Translations under genes and position numbers: made by a program | Source: Heterodera schachtii | Lineage: Eukaryota > Nematoda > Chromadorea > Rhabditida > Heteroderidae | DNA length: 64,000 bases | Direction of reading: 5' to 3' | Assembly: GCA_023374025.1 (NCBI GenBank) | Contig: SIJG01000039.1 | Coordinates: forward strand, 778,579 to 842,578 | Shown here: in pieces, positions 1-10,990 of the stretch | Position numbering within the stretch: the stretch's first letter is position 1 | Layout: every line of letters starts with the position of its first letter | The notes under the pieces: model-generated | What the model saw: only the letters and a program-made list of their open reading frames with translations | Databases searched by the model: none | Told to the model about the DNA's origin: nothing

Positions 1-2898
1 CATAATACATAATTTGCGGACTCAAGCGACTATTAAATAAAAAGTAATTTATAATTTTGTCCGCTAAAAAATGAAAATTTGTTTATGTTCGAAATTATTT
101 TTAAAATGAAAACAAAATCAAAGTGATTAGATAAAATGGTATTTTATTAAATTTTTATTTAACATCTAGAATAAAGGAAGAAAGTAAAGTAAAAATGTTT
201 ATTTATTCTTTAATTGAGGTAGATGAGATTCTGCGACAAAAAATCATTATGTATTATACCAAAAAGTAACACTTCTATGTGAAAAAGTTGAAAAACTTTC
301 TTTTAATACCAAATAGCTTCAGTCCATGGTGGCTACTATTAACTTTTATTTAATTTTCCAATTACAAAGTTCATATTAAATGAAATTGTCAAGTAATATG
401 ATTTTCTTTTTATTCTGAAATGGAATATGTGAAAAAAACAACTTGCATTAAAACGAACATAAATAATTTTTAAACAGTAATTTAAAAAAAAAAGTCATCA
501 GTTTATTTATTCTTTAAAAATTTAATTATTTTATAATAAATTTTGATCGAAAATAAAAAAAAATCATTGTTACTATTGGTATTGAACAATGAGAAACAAT
601 TTTTTTGAAAAACACTTTTTTATTGTACGTTTTTCATAAATAAGGTAGTGTAAGAATACAAAAATTAGAAATAAATAATATTGGTCGTTAAAAGAACATT
701 TAAAAAGTGATAAATATGATAATTTACATAAAAAAAATAAAAGTATTAAAAATAGAAAATTTAATCAATTATTTTTTTTTCAAATCACAGTCCTTAATAA
801 GAGAACAAAAAATTTCACTCGAAGAATGAGAAAAAAATGTTGGAATAAACTTAGCAATATAATTATTATTGTCAATATAATAATGAAAATGATTAATTTT
901 ATTTTTAAATAAGTTTAAAATTAAATTATCATTTAAATTAATCAAAATTAAAAAAAAATTAAATTAGAATAGATTATTATAAATTGAAAATTCATAATAA
1001 TTTTAAAATATGTCAATTTAAATCAATCTTAATAAAAATAATTACTTCAAAAATTTCAGAATCAATAATTTATAATTGAAGCAATTTCCGACAAATTAAT
1101 TCAAAGCAATGAATGATATAGGTATTCTATTTTATATTACTTAATTATCCAAAAGGTAGCTACGAAATTAAATTCAAACCAAAATTGCTTTTAGAAATTT
1201 GTTTTTTATTTAAAACCCTCCAAAAAATTAGAATATGCATTAGAGCATAATTATGCAGAGATAAATTTGATCATATTAACCATTATGATTAATAGAAGAT
1301 TTTTTAGATTGAATACTCAAAATCTAAATAATTAAAAGAATTATATATATATTTAATTTAATTTTTGAATAATCTTTATGTGTTTATAAACAAATTACTC
1401 ATATAACTCTATTAAAAACATTTTTTTAAATTATATCAAAAAATGCTAACAACTAATTATAAAACGTTATAAAATCAATAAATAAACTTCGTTTAGGGAA
1501 TTGGAGCTAATCATTTATGCAAGCAAAGAGGAGAACCTATTGATTCTTAATAAAAGGGTATTTCTTATTTTTACACAAAAATTTTTTTTATTAAATCTAA
1601 TATCAAACTTTTAATTTTATATTTTGATAAATTTTTCCCGCTTGCATATTAGTATGTATGACTCCTAGCTGAATGCAGATAGAAATTTTTTTAAATTTTA
1701 TTTAAACAATTTGTTAAATAATATTTGCTTATATCTTTTAAATATCTATAAAAGTATTATCGCATATGCGCTTTTATTTGGTTATTATTTTGTATATTTT
1801 ATTATCTCCTTCGTAGTGAAAGTATCACTCACGTTCGTGAACCTCATAAGATTTTTTTTCAGTTTGGGAATGAGCTATATTTATTATTAGATTTGTAAAA
1901 AAAAATTTCATCTAATGTATCTCTCTATAAACGTCAGATCATTATGATTTTGTTAGATCCTATTTTTAAGTAGGTTTTAATTAAATCTAAATATTTTTGG
2001 TTAATTGATATTTATAATTAACTATTAAATTATTATATTAGATTAATCCAATCTTTTATAAAAAAAATGAAAGAAGAAGAAAGATATCATTTTTTGATTT
2101 ATAAATTAAACAAAAATGGATCTTTAATCAACAAAAAATATTTTGGTTTAAGATTATTAATATCAAGCAATTCGAATCATATGTTCAATGAATAGAAAAT
2201 TGCAAGATTAATTAAATTATATATTAAAGTTCAAGCACAGATTTATTTTTAGAGTGAATGAATATCTGTTAGTTTTGTTGTGATGCTACAAACAACAAAT
2301 TTTTTATTTTTTATTTAAATTAAATTATTACAAAGTACATAAAAATAAAAAAAGAGTTAAAGCAGAGATGTTGAATTCAAAAACTTCAAAAATACATTAA
2401 TATTTTGAAAACTAAAAAATATCATGATTAAAAAATTATCCTGAATGAAATTTATTAATTTTATAAATTAAATAAAGTTTTATGTAATTAAACAATTATT
2501 GTGTGCGAGAAATAAAATCAAATTTACGTAGGAATAATATTAAAATTTTATTAAAACAAAATATTTTAAATAACAAAATAATACATATAGTAAAAATTTC
2601 TGTTAAGCCTTCAAATGTTTTAATGTACACAATCCAATAAATTGCAACCAAAACTGTGACAATAAAAAAAACAATTTAGTTAACCTAGATTTATTTGAAT
2701 ATTTTCAATTACATCAAATAATTAATTTAGTATAGGTTTGAAATAAAGAAATTTCTCAAATTAAGAAATCAAATATAATGATTCAATAAAGAGTTTTAAG
2801 GGTCTCATGAAGTGTGAAATTATAATAGCATTAAATACAAAACCCTTTATTCCATGTAAATTTAAAAAGATAATTATGATTGCGGCTCGTGATGAGGT
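1..2898. other. AT-rich desert, no gene seen
   Basis: Nearly pure A/T sequence with A in excess on the plus strand and dense stops in every frame. I see no open frame with coding character, no tRNA-like boxes and no clear terminal repeats. The only GC-richer patch is about 1800-1860, where short GTGA/TCAC inverted words give weak hairpins. Confidence 0.6.
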
Positions 2899-3105
2899 AT
2901 GGAACCATCTAATTATGCTAATTTAAATTTGTCACTATTTTCAAGTGGCTATTCAGCATCAGCGCACCGAGCCTTTCGCTATTGCCGCTCGCCGTTGCGC
3001 GCCTGCGGTAAAATAATAAAATTGTGAATGAAATTTTTTTCTTTTTTTCTTTAAATTACAGGCGCTGTGACGTACGATGTGGGCGCAAAAAGAAAGAATG
3101 ACTAA
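2899..3105 (+). CDS. Candidate small two-exon gene of unknown function
   Basis: An ATG at 2899 opens a frame of 36 codons plus one base to 3007. GTAAAA follows as a donor. After a 54-nt pyrimidine-rich intron ending TTACAG at 3061, exon 2 (3062-3105) continues in phase for 13 more codons to a TAA. The joined product is 50 residues, begins MEPSNYANLNLSLF and is rich in Arg, Ser, Ala and Cys. The exons are markedly GC-richer than the surrounding DNA, and both splice sites and the phase agree. I do not recognise the protein, and an open frame this short could arise by chance in a GC-rich patch. It could also be an exon pair of a larger gene or part of a repeat. Confidence 0.3.
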
Positions 3106-4665
3106 TAAAAATTAACATAAAAAGTAATATAATTGATCTTTTAGATTATGAATCTTTTACATAATGAGATTATTTTCTTTGTGTTAATAAATTAAAAATA
3201 TTAATTTATTGCTTGTGCATTACTTCAAAATAATCCATTTTATCGGAGGGATTTGTATGTATGGGCGCGGGATTGGATGAGTTAATGTGGTAAACAGAAT
3301 TGGTGTATTTAAAGCAAATGAACTGTCCCGATTTCGTCAGTCGCAATTTCACTTAAATAAATATTTATTCATAAAATTTAAAAATAATTCTGATTCTGCC
3401 TAATTTAAATTTTTCAATAATTAATGCAACTATTCAATAAATAAAATAATTTAAAAACTTTTATTTTATAAAGAGAAAATTTATTTTAATAATAGAAAAT
3501 TTGGAATTAAAAAAAAATTTATAAAAAAAAACTTATTTTTACCATTAAGCTCCGGAGATATGTTTTAAATTATATAATTTATAAATATTTTATTGAATAA
3601 AAAATAATGAGACTCGTCAAAGAATTTTCCCTCAGTGAGAGAACTGAGCTTTTGTCTTATTTCTAACTTTTAAAAAATTAATAAAATAAAACAATTTTAA
3701 ACAAAAATTTAAATAAATCGTATTTGAAAATCATTTTTATAAACTGAAAACAAAAACACTTTAAAATAATAAAAACTAGAGATTTCTTTTAGTTGATCGT
3801 AAGGTTCATAAAATTTTTTAAACAATGAGACCAAAGCGGACAAATTAAAACTAAGTAATTTGGCACTTCAAAATTTAATAAAAATATTTTTTTATATTGC
3901 ATATAAAAAACAAATAATTTGCTTTCACGGCTTCTTCTATTTAATGGTAATATTTCTGTTGGAATATTTGCTCAGACGTAAAATTTTTTTTGTTGAATTG
4001 GATATGCAAGAAATGAAGTTTGAAACTATGAAAACGAGAATGATATCTTACAGATATTAATCTTTAAATAAATATTTTCTAATATAATATTTAAATTAAA
4101 AAAAAAGATTAGATATTGAGTAATAAATGAATTAATCATTCACAACCTCCAAAATATCTTTTACAAAAAGTGGTGAAATATTGATATACCATAATGAATA
4201 CAAAAAATATTATTTATATACAAAAAAAATTACTTTGATTTCTATGATTTTAAGGTTGTAAAAATAATTGCAAACTGAATTGTAATTATAAAACGAGTTG
4301 ATTAACATAAATTTTATTTTGACAGATTTGGAAAAACAAAAATTTTATTACTTATTTAGCAAAGAAAATATTAATATGAATAAACATAATGGCAAATTTA
4401 TTAAATTGCAACGATGACCGATTACGATCACTTTAAGGCTGTTTACCTCGCCGTTTTATTATTATGTATTTTCATAAAAATTAATAGGAAAAAAAATAAA
4501 ATAAAGTTTTACATAAAATAATTATAAATTTTTAGCAACAAAAGTAAGATCAAAATGTTAAAAATTAAATACATTATTATGCTAAAAAAGTTATATTTGT
4601 AATAATCAACTATTTTTTATATAACCTTTTTAATATCCGACTAAAAATTGAAAAAAATAGTAATA
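3106..4665. other. AT-rich stretch with minor GC patches
   Basis: Mostly A/T. A GC-richer patch at 3240-3350 has short open frames but no convincing splice sites. A 35-codon frame at 4414-4521 starts MTDYDHFKAVYLAV and then becomes Lys/Ile-rich, so it may be an exon start or chance. Nothing else is supported. Confidence 0.45.
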
Positions 4666-4741
4666 CTTAGGGTGTAACATAAGTTTCCGCACAACTTTTT
4701 TTTAAATGAATTTTTTTTAATATAAATTCAACAAACAATAA

Positions 4742-4810
4742 TCATGATTCGAAATAAACGCCATTATTATCAATAATATGTTGCCATTTTCTAGGCAAGA
4801 GATTAATCTC
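4742..4810 (-). pseudogene. Mariner transposase C-terminal remnant
   Basis: On the minus strand, 22 codons before a TGA read EINLLPRKWQHIIDNNGVYF and then ES. The pattern Leu-Pro-x-x-Trp-x-x-x-Ile-x-x-x-Gly-x-Tyr-Phe is the usual C-terminus of mariner transposases, just before the 3' inverted repeat, and that is where it lies. Upstream the frame is soon lost. A 75-codon open frame at 4825-5052 on the same strand has no clear transposase motif, and the catalytic DD(34)D region is not visible. The remnant is non-functional. Confidence 0.7.
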
Positions 4811-5130
4811 AATAAAAAATGTATTTAAGGAAGTAGAGTTGATAAAGTAAAAATGGTCATTTTCAGAGTAGGTATTTTTGATGGTTGATTTAAAGAAAAA
4901 TAAAAGAGATACAGAGCCAGAGAAACCCTAATTAAATAGAGCAAAGTTAGGACTATAAGAATACAAAAAAATAACATTTTATTTTGAAAAATTGAATTAT
5001 TGTAGGACCGAGTCCGAAAGTGGTCTCCAAAATCGGCATTTTCCACGACCACAAACTAACAAAATTCTTTAATAGTTGTCTTGGAAATTCCGAATTTAAT
5101 TAAACTGGGTAAATAAACCACGCTGAGTTC

Positions 5131-5252
5131 GAATATGGCCTTAGATTTGATCTCATAATTCTCACTGAGCATGTACAGCTCCAACTTCATGCATGGAGTT
5201 GGAGCAGTACAAGCTTAGGTTGAAAAGATAGGTCTGTTTTAAGGCCATATTC
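5131..5252. repeat. Nested palindrome inside the mariner relic
   Basis: GAATATGGCCTTA at 5131-5143 is repeated inverted at 5240-5252. An inner hairpin built on GCTCCAACT/AGTTGGAGC lies near 5178-5205. The two nested stems suggest a small foldback insertion or a rearranged transposase fragment within the mariner body. Confidence 0.6.
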
Positions 5253-5842
5253 GGATTCTACTGGTTTATATTGTTCAGAAATCTTCATTTTTGTTATATC
5301 AGCTTTCATTTTTGACGATAAAAAATTCAAGAAAAATTAGTGGGAAATTTTCCAATTTTGGCATGGTTGGGAAAAAGGCTGTAAAAAATCGATCAAGCAA
5401 AGAAAAAGTGAAACGATGGTACAAAATCAAAGAGGACACTATGTCGTACAAAATAAAAAAAGAATCATTATAATAGATTAAGAAATTACGGAGTTATGAA
5501 TTTTTGAATTTAGCAGAAAAAAATTGTGCGGAAACTTATGTTACACCCTAAGTAAATCAATTAACATGAAAATCCAAAAAGTGTTTCCACATCCAACTGC
5601 GATTGGCAAGCTACATTACCATGTTCGAGAGTCAAAAATGAAAGCCCGTAATGAAAATTATAGTGAGAATTAAGTGAAGAAATTTAAAATGAAGAAATGT
5701 TAAAATTAATTAGAATTAAATACACTCATAAAAATAACTAATTATTAGTAATAATTCTATTGTTCCAGTTATTATGCAAAAACAAAAAATTCATGAAATA
5801 ATTTTAACTGTAAAAAAATTAGTTTACTTATGATGGGAAAAC

Positions 5843-6244
5843 CGGGTCGATAGCAGTTCGTACAATGGCGTTTCGTACAATTTAAAATGGGAATGGCCAT
5901 AACTTTTTTGTTCGTCAGTTAATTTCTTCAAAATTGGTATCATTCGAAAGCTCTACGTGTTTAGAAGCTATCATTAAGCAGAAGCTAAGCCATTAATCAT
6001 CTCACCAAAAAGTTATGATTTATAGTTTACAAAAAATTAGGATTTTCTTGAATTTTTAAATCTTATAAATCATAACTTTTTGGTGAGATGATTAATCGCT
6101 TAGCTTCTGCTTAATGATAGCTTCTAAACACGTAGAGCTTTCGAATGATACCAATTTTGAAGAAATTAACTGACGAACAAAAATGTTATGGCCATTCCCA
6201 TTTTAAATTGTACGAAACGCCATTGTACGAACTGCCTTGACCCC
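5843..6244. mobile_element. Foldback MITE with long inverted arms
   Basis: Two arms of about 170 bp (about 5843-6020 and 6065-6244) are near-perfect inverted copies around a spacer of about 45 nt. The ends read CGGGTCGATAGCAGTTCG on the left and, inverted, GGGGTCAAGGCAGTTCG on the right. GGGAAAAC lies directly outside both ends (5835-5842 and 6245-6252), and one more base (C) also matches, so the target duplication is 8 or 9 bp. That suits a hAT or Mutator-type non-autonomous element. It carries no coding capacity. Confidence 0.8.
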
Positions 6245-7081
6245 GGGAAAACCAAACCCTCCGAATGTATAAATACCTAATGTATTTAAAAAATGATTCT
6301 TTAAAATTTTCTCTGTAATCGACTATGAAATGCAAAAATAGAAAATTAATTAATTAAATAATAATTTAGATCATATAAAAAATTAATTGATTTATGAAAC
6401 TTTTTATAATCAACAATTAATTTTGAAGCGCATATGAATTTTCACAATCCAAATTCAAATCAAAAATGTAAATGTTTTCAAAAAGTAATAAAAATAAAAT
6501 ATAATTAAACATTCATATAAAGTTAACTTTCAAATCATAAGTATATCCTTATTTGTCTTAGAAAAATAAATTAAAAATGTCCTCATCTCGTTACGAACTG
6601 CATACGAAGGCTCTGGACATTGCAAGCCGAATCATTAATTAATTTAACAATAATGGCATTAAATATATAAAGTTTCTTAAAAAGCAACAATGACAATATG
6701 TTACCAATAGAATTACTAATTATTATATGAAAATTATTGAAATTAAAGATGTTGAAGTCATTCATTATTTGGCGAAAGAATGAAAAATTAATAAGGAGTT
6801 TTTATTTTTGAAAATAACAGTAATAATTTTAAAAAATAAACATTTTTGAAAAGAAATTTATTTACTGGCTTTTTCAGACGTAAGTATCCAGTAACTGGAA
6901 TAATAAAATATTTTACATTTTATTAGGATGAAAGACCTGGATTCAAGCATGTCATTTATTTTGATTTAAAACTAAAAATGACGAAGGTTTAAAAATTATT
7001 AAATTGATAGGCACCTAAAGAAAAACTGAATTATGAAAGATTAAATAAATATAATCGAAAGTAAATTCATCAATTTTCCGT
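6245..7081. other. AT-rich spacer with one micro-ORF
   Basis: After the foldback target duplication the sequence is plain A/T-rich DNA. The exception is the GC-richer micro-ORF at 6577-6642, described separately. No other structure was seen. Confidence 0.5.
6577..6642 (+). CDS. Coding-like micro-ORF sharing a motif with 63028-63126
   Basis: ATG to TAA gives 21 residues starting MSSSRYELHTKALDIASRI. Its base composition stands out from the A/T background. The word KALDI occupies residues 11-15, as in the separate island at 63028, and the two copies differ only at third codon positions there. It could be a first exon or a fragment of a dispersed gene family. The opposite strand is also partly open. 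No splice donor is evident. Confidence 0.2.
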   Translation: MSSSRYELHTKALDIASRIIN

Positions 7082-7487
7082 GGTGAGTCGATCCAAAAAA
7101 AAACTCAGTGATTGATAATTTAAATAAATAAATTTAATAATTCAATTCACAAAATCACGGTGCCGTCCGGTTAAACCTAATGTACGGCGGGACGCAAGTC
7201 ATTTTCAATTTTTTTTTAATTTTTCAATTTTTCGCATCACTTCTCGCTAATTTTCTCCATTTGTAGTAGACACAGTCGGACGCCATTGATACCGTTTTGT
7301 AGAGAGCATCGAGCTGTACAAAAAAGCCGCTGGTGCCGGCTGGGAGATAGCCCTTGAAAAACTGAACAAAAAATTGTTCTTAACCGGGCTGGTCCGGATT
7401 CCGGATCAGGCACTTTGGTGCCCCGAAAGTGGTGCGATCAAATGACCAATCAATCACTGAGTTTTTTTTTTGGATCGACCTAGCACC
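7082..7487. mobile_element. TIR element of the GGTGCTAGGTCGA family
   Basis: The left end (GGTGAGTCGATCC, an A-run, then CTCAGTGATTGAT) is inverted at the right end (ATCAATCACTGAG, a T-run, then GGATCGACCTAGCACC). The right terminus shares its last 13 bases, TCGACCTAGCACC, with the element ending at 31213, so both belong to one TIR family. The 406-bp body is GC-richer than its surroundings and contains an open coding-like fragment. No clear target duplication was found. Confidence 0.65.
7290..7445 (+). CDS. Coding-like fragment carried inside a TIR element
   Basis: A 51-codon open frame ends at TGA 7443-7445 and reads YRFVESIELYKKAAGAGWEI and onward to a Pro/Asp/Trp/Cys-containing end. Composition and codon choice look protein-like, unlike the surrounding A/T-rich DNA. 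It has no ATG start. A short open stretch near 7160-7200 (GAVRLNLMYGGTQ) could be an upstream exon, but splice sites are not decisive. I do not recognise the protein. It may be a host exon captured by the element or a relic of a transposase. Confidence 0.3.
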   Translation, partial: YRFVESIELYKKAAGAGWEIALEKLNKKLFLTGLVRIPDQALWCPESGAIK

Positions 7488-8385
7488 TCTTTCGAATAAG
7501 CAATGCAGTTGAAAAATATTAAAAAAAAGTTTTTAAATGACAATTAAAAAAATAGAACCTTAAAAATATTTTAAAGAAATTTTAATTATTATAAAAAATT
7601 TTTTTGAGAAAGACAGCACTTTAACTTATTAATAAATAAAAACAGAAGTTTTAGTCCATAAGTAAAAAATTAAAATATATTACATAATCTTAAAGATTTA
7701 TTTTTCAAAAAATAGTGAATTTTTTTTTGAAAAATTTACTTATCAAACCTTTTTGAAATGAATGCCTTAATGAAAATCAAACTATAAAGAAAGATATTTA
7801 AATGTTATAAATTTTTATGTTTAAAAATAAATTAAATTATAAATGATAATCTTTATCTAAAATGAAATTTTTTTTAAATATAAATTATCAAAAAAATTGA
7901 TAATAATAATAAAAAATAATAATAACAATAAAATTTTATACAATTAAGAGAAAAGAAAATTTAAAATATGAGATTCAGTAAGTTTAAATTAACCAACAAA
8001 TGCATCAAATTACAAATCTTTTAAATTTTAAAAAAAGTTTTAAATTTAGCTTTTGAATGAGAGAATAGAATAAAATTCAATTTAAATACTTTTATCATAA
8101 TAATTGTATTTTGAAAAACAACGTATTAAAAAATCGAGTTTAAATATTAATATATAAAAAATCACTTTGTTCATGCCCGCCCAAATTTTCTAATGTGGAA
8201 GATGAACAAGAGATCGATTATTTCAATAAATATTTAAATTTCAAATTTATAAAAAGAAATTTAAATCATTCCCTATAGTAAAAATTAATCTAGTAGCAAA
8301 TTTTATCTCAAGAAATTAATAAAAATAGAAAACATAAATAAATATATTTCCTTTTTATAAAATACACGGTAAATATTGATCATAT
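7488..8385. other. AT-rich desert
   Basis: Homopolymer-rich A/T sequence. No coding frame, terminal repeat or RNA-like fold seen. Confidence 0.6.
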
Positions 8386-9260
8386 GGCCCAGAGCCGAAA
8401 ATGGTCGAAATATATACCAATCGATAGCTCTCGGTCTGTAATGGAAGAATCCGAAAGAATTTTTTGCGGAAACCAATACCTGAAGAGTTACAGACCCGGG
8501 ACTGAAATGGCCAAATGACTTTGGGACTGAACCGTCCACTGACATAAAATGCATGGAATTCCGATAAAATGCATATGAATCGATTCCGCATGGTCCGCTA
8601 ATCATGAATCCGAAAGATTTTTTGGATAAAAATGAAATTGACAAAAGTTATGGGTCCTCAAAAATCTCAAAAAATTACTTTAATTACAAAATTAATTTAG
8701 GTGAGCCAAAAATACTTCAGTTTTTGAACTTCGCAAAAGGGAGCATGCGCAGACGGAGCAAGTAGTGGGGCGAGACGGAGGGCGGAGGAAGCAGTCTGAC
8801 GAGCGCCAAAGGCGGTTGACTGCGGGGGCCCGAAGGGCCCCCGTCAATCAGTCAACCGCCTCCGGATCATTCTTCCGTAGCTCGTAGTCTCGCCCCACCT
8901 ACTGGCCGCCGTAGTCGAGTGTGCGGCGGTTTTTTAGCGCAATAAGCAAAATTCATTTTTTCAATTTTGACGAATTTTTTTTTTGACTGAACCGATTTTG
9001 AGGGGATCTATAACTTTTGTTACTTTCTTTTTTATCCAAAAATTCCTTCGTATTCTTAATTAACAGACGATGAGGAATCGATTGATATGCGTTTTGTCGC
9101 AATTCCAACGGTTCAGTCCCAAAGGCATTTGGCCATTTCAGTCCCGGGTCTGTAACTCTTCAAGGATTGGTTTCCGCAAAAAAATTCTTTCGGATTCTTC
9201 CATAACAGACCGAGAGCTATCGATTGGTATATATTTCGACCATTTTCGGCTCTTTGCCCA
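8386..9260. mobile_element. Long foldback element with GC-rich centre
   Basis: A giant imperfect palindrome. GAGCCGAAAATGGTCGAAAT near 8392 is inverted near 9233-9252, and matching continues inward for roughly 400 bp per arm with indels. The centre is a perfect 9-bp stem CGGGGGCCC/GGGCCCCCG with loop GAA (8823-8843), flanked by GC-rich blocks, in sharp contrast to the A/T surroundings. Open frames in the arms mirror each other and are by-products of the palindrome. No target duplication was resolved. Confidence 0.75.
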
Positions 9261-10115
9261 AAAAAAAATAATTTTCATTTTATTGTTTAAAACAAAGAAG
9301 AACAAAGTAGAAAAATACATATATTGATAATTTCAAATCCAGTAAATATAGACGTTGTCGCCGGAAAAGAATTTTTGGTCTTTATGCTGGAAAATTCAAC
9401 CGAATTTTTACACGTTCTAAGAGAATATTTATGCAAAATTTTTACTCTTTTTGGCAAATAAATTAAATAAATCAAAATATTTTTACATTTATTATATGAA
9501 ATAAATAAAAATAAAATAAGCAAAATGTGTGTTGGCTGTTACGTTCTGGGATATGGATATAAGATAGTAGCCATCAAGGTAAATGAAAAATAAAATTTAT
9601 TAACTATCTCTAGAATTCTGATAAAATCAAAATTGTTAAAGAGCATTTACAAAGCCATTTAAAAAATTATAATAATTATAAGTCGATTAATACAAATATA
9701 TTTACAGCTAATTTAATTAGATAACCATTAAAATATAACTAATGAGTATAATTATTTTAATAACATATAAATATACAACTAGCACTAATATTAAAATTTT
9801 ATATAAATAATAAAGGAAGAAAAATTAGAATGTCTTACAACAATCTGAAATCAATAATTGAATTTAAATTAAATTAATTAAGCAACGACAATACATATTT
9901 TCTAATCATTATGAAGACCGCGTAATTTCATTTAAAATTTCTTGTTAAAATTATCAACAACTTAGTAAAAAATTAAATTGCAATTTGATAATATGATAAC
10001 AAGTTTCTAAAAAAGAATACTTTTGTGACTGAGGACGTCAAGGTTATAAAATATTATATGTTAAAATCTTATCATAATTTATATCAAAATCTGTCTTAAA
10101 AAAATTACGACACAA
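9261..10115. other. AT-rich spacer
   Basis: A/T-rich DNA with a slightly GC-richer patch near 9340-9420 that keeps no convincing frame. Nothing further seen. Confidence 0.5.
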
Positions 10116-10160
10116 CTAAATAAAGATAGCTGCTCGACGTCGCTTGGCGAAAGCTGTGCC

Positions 10161-10328
10161 GCGCCATGGGGAGCATTTAAAAAAAATTTGGCGCAATCCG
10201 ACAAGTCTGAAGGGTCGAAATGGGTCCGTTGCCAGGGTCGGTTTGCGCCATAGGGAGCACTTTAAAAAAAGTTCGACCCGATTCGACAAGTCAAAAGAGT
10301 CGAACCCCCTTTTGCCCCTGGGTGGTGC
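10161..10328. repeat. Two-copy 84-bp tandem repeat in a GC-rich patch
   Basis: GCGCCATGGGGAGCA at 10161 recurs as GCGCCATAGGGAGCA at 10245. Similarity continues through a poly-A run, a GACAAGTC word and a GGGTCGAA-like word. The copies have diverged. Both strands stay open across the repeat, so the 76-77 residue frames here have internally repeated peptides. I do not take these as genes. Confidence 0.6.
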
Positions 10329-10427
10329 AAAATGCATAGTCGGCATTTTCTCAGGAAGCGGTGTTTTTCGAGTCTAAAGGATGGGCGCAAGCCTAAAAAG
10401 CTGCTTTTTATACATTTTTGGTAAAAC

Positions 10428-10890
10428 GGACAAAGTGTCGACACATAGTCGGACAAACTGTCGACACACTTGCTGGGATAAAATGTCGACAGTGTTTTTG
10501 TGCATGTAAAGGTAGGTCAAGTGAACGAGTGTCTATTTTAGACCATTTGGTCACTATGGACAAAGTGTCTAACCCGGGACAAAGAGTCGACGCGAAGCCC
10601 CCGGGTTCCTACGGGTGCCACGCATGTTCCAGTAGCTGCTAATGCACAGCCAACAGAGCCTGTGCAGTGAAGCCACGCATGCCCATTCGCAAAGCCCTCG
10701 GGTTCCAATTGCTGCACGGGTGCCACGCATATTTCGGTAGCTGGTACTACACAGCCAACAGATCCTGTTTTACTGAATGCCACGCATGCACCTTTGCGAA
10801 GCCATCGTTCGCCAAGCCCTCGGGTTCCAACTGTGCACGGATGCCACGCATATTTCGGTAGCTGCTGCTGCACGAACATCCAGCCACGCA
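10428..10890. repeat. Degenerate tandem repeats with GTCGACA and GGGTTCC blocks
   Basis: From 10428 the words GGACAAA and TGTCGACA alternate several times. From 10594 a larger unit containing CCTCGGGTTCC, GCCACGCAT, a CGGTAGCTG word and CACAGCCAACAG repeats about three times, with spacings near 97 and 122 bp. The higher GC content and the repeat pattern suggest a non-autonomous element or satellite remnant. Overlapping open frames on both strands (up to 117 codons) look like repeat artefacts. Confidence 0.5.
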
Positions 10891-10990
10891 CCTTTCGTGA
10901 GCTGCTACTGCCCAGCAGCAGAATGCTACTGCACTAACAACCTAACGCATCTACCACGTTTGCGCACAAATTTTGCAATACCGAAACATT

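Larger units (their letters stand above)
4666..5552 (-). mobile_element. Tc1/mariner-type element, internally decayed
   Basis: Perfect terminal inverted repeats of about 29 bp (CTTAGGGTGTAACATAAG... then TTTCCGCACAA) begin at 4666 and end at 5552. A TA dinucleotide lies directly outside each end (4664-4665 and 5553-5554), the target duplication expected of the Tc1/mariner superfamily. At 887 bp it is too short and too broken for an intact transposase of about 340 residues. A recognisable transposase C-terminus sits just inside the left end on the minus strand, so the element points leftward. The middle has been replaced or invaded by a nested palindrome. Confidence 0.85.

Noticed and set aside
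5291..5473. 60-codon Lys-rich plus-strand frame
   Set aside because: Lies inside the decayed mariner, opposite in sense to its transposase remnant; no motif.
8303..9523. Open frames of 60-113 codons in the foldback arms
   Set aside because: They mirror each other through the palindrome and match no family.
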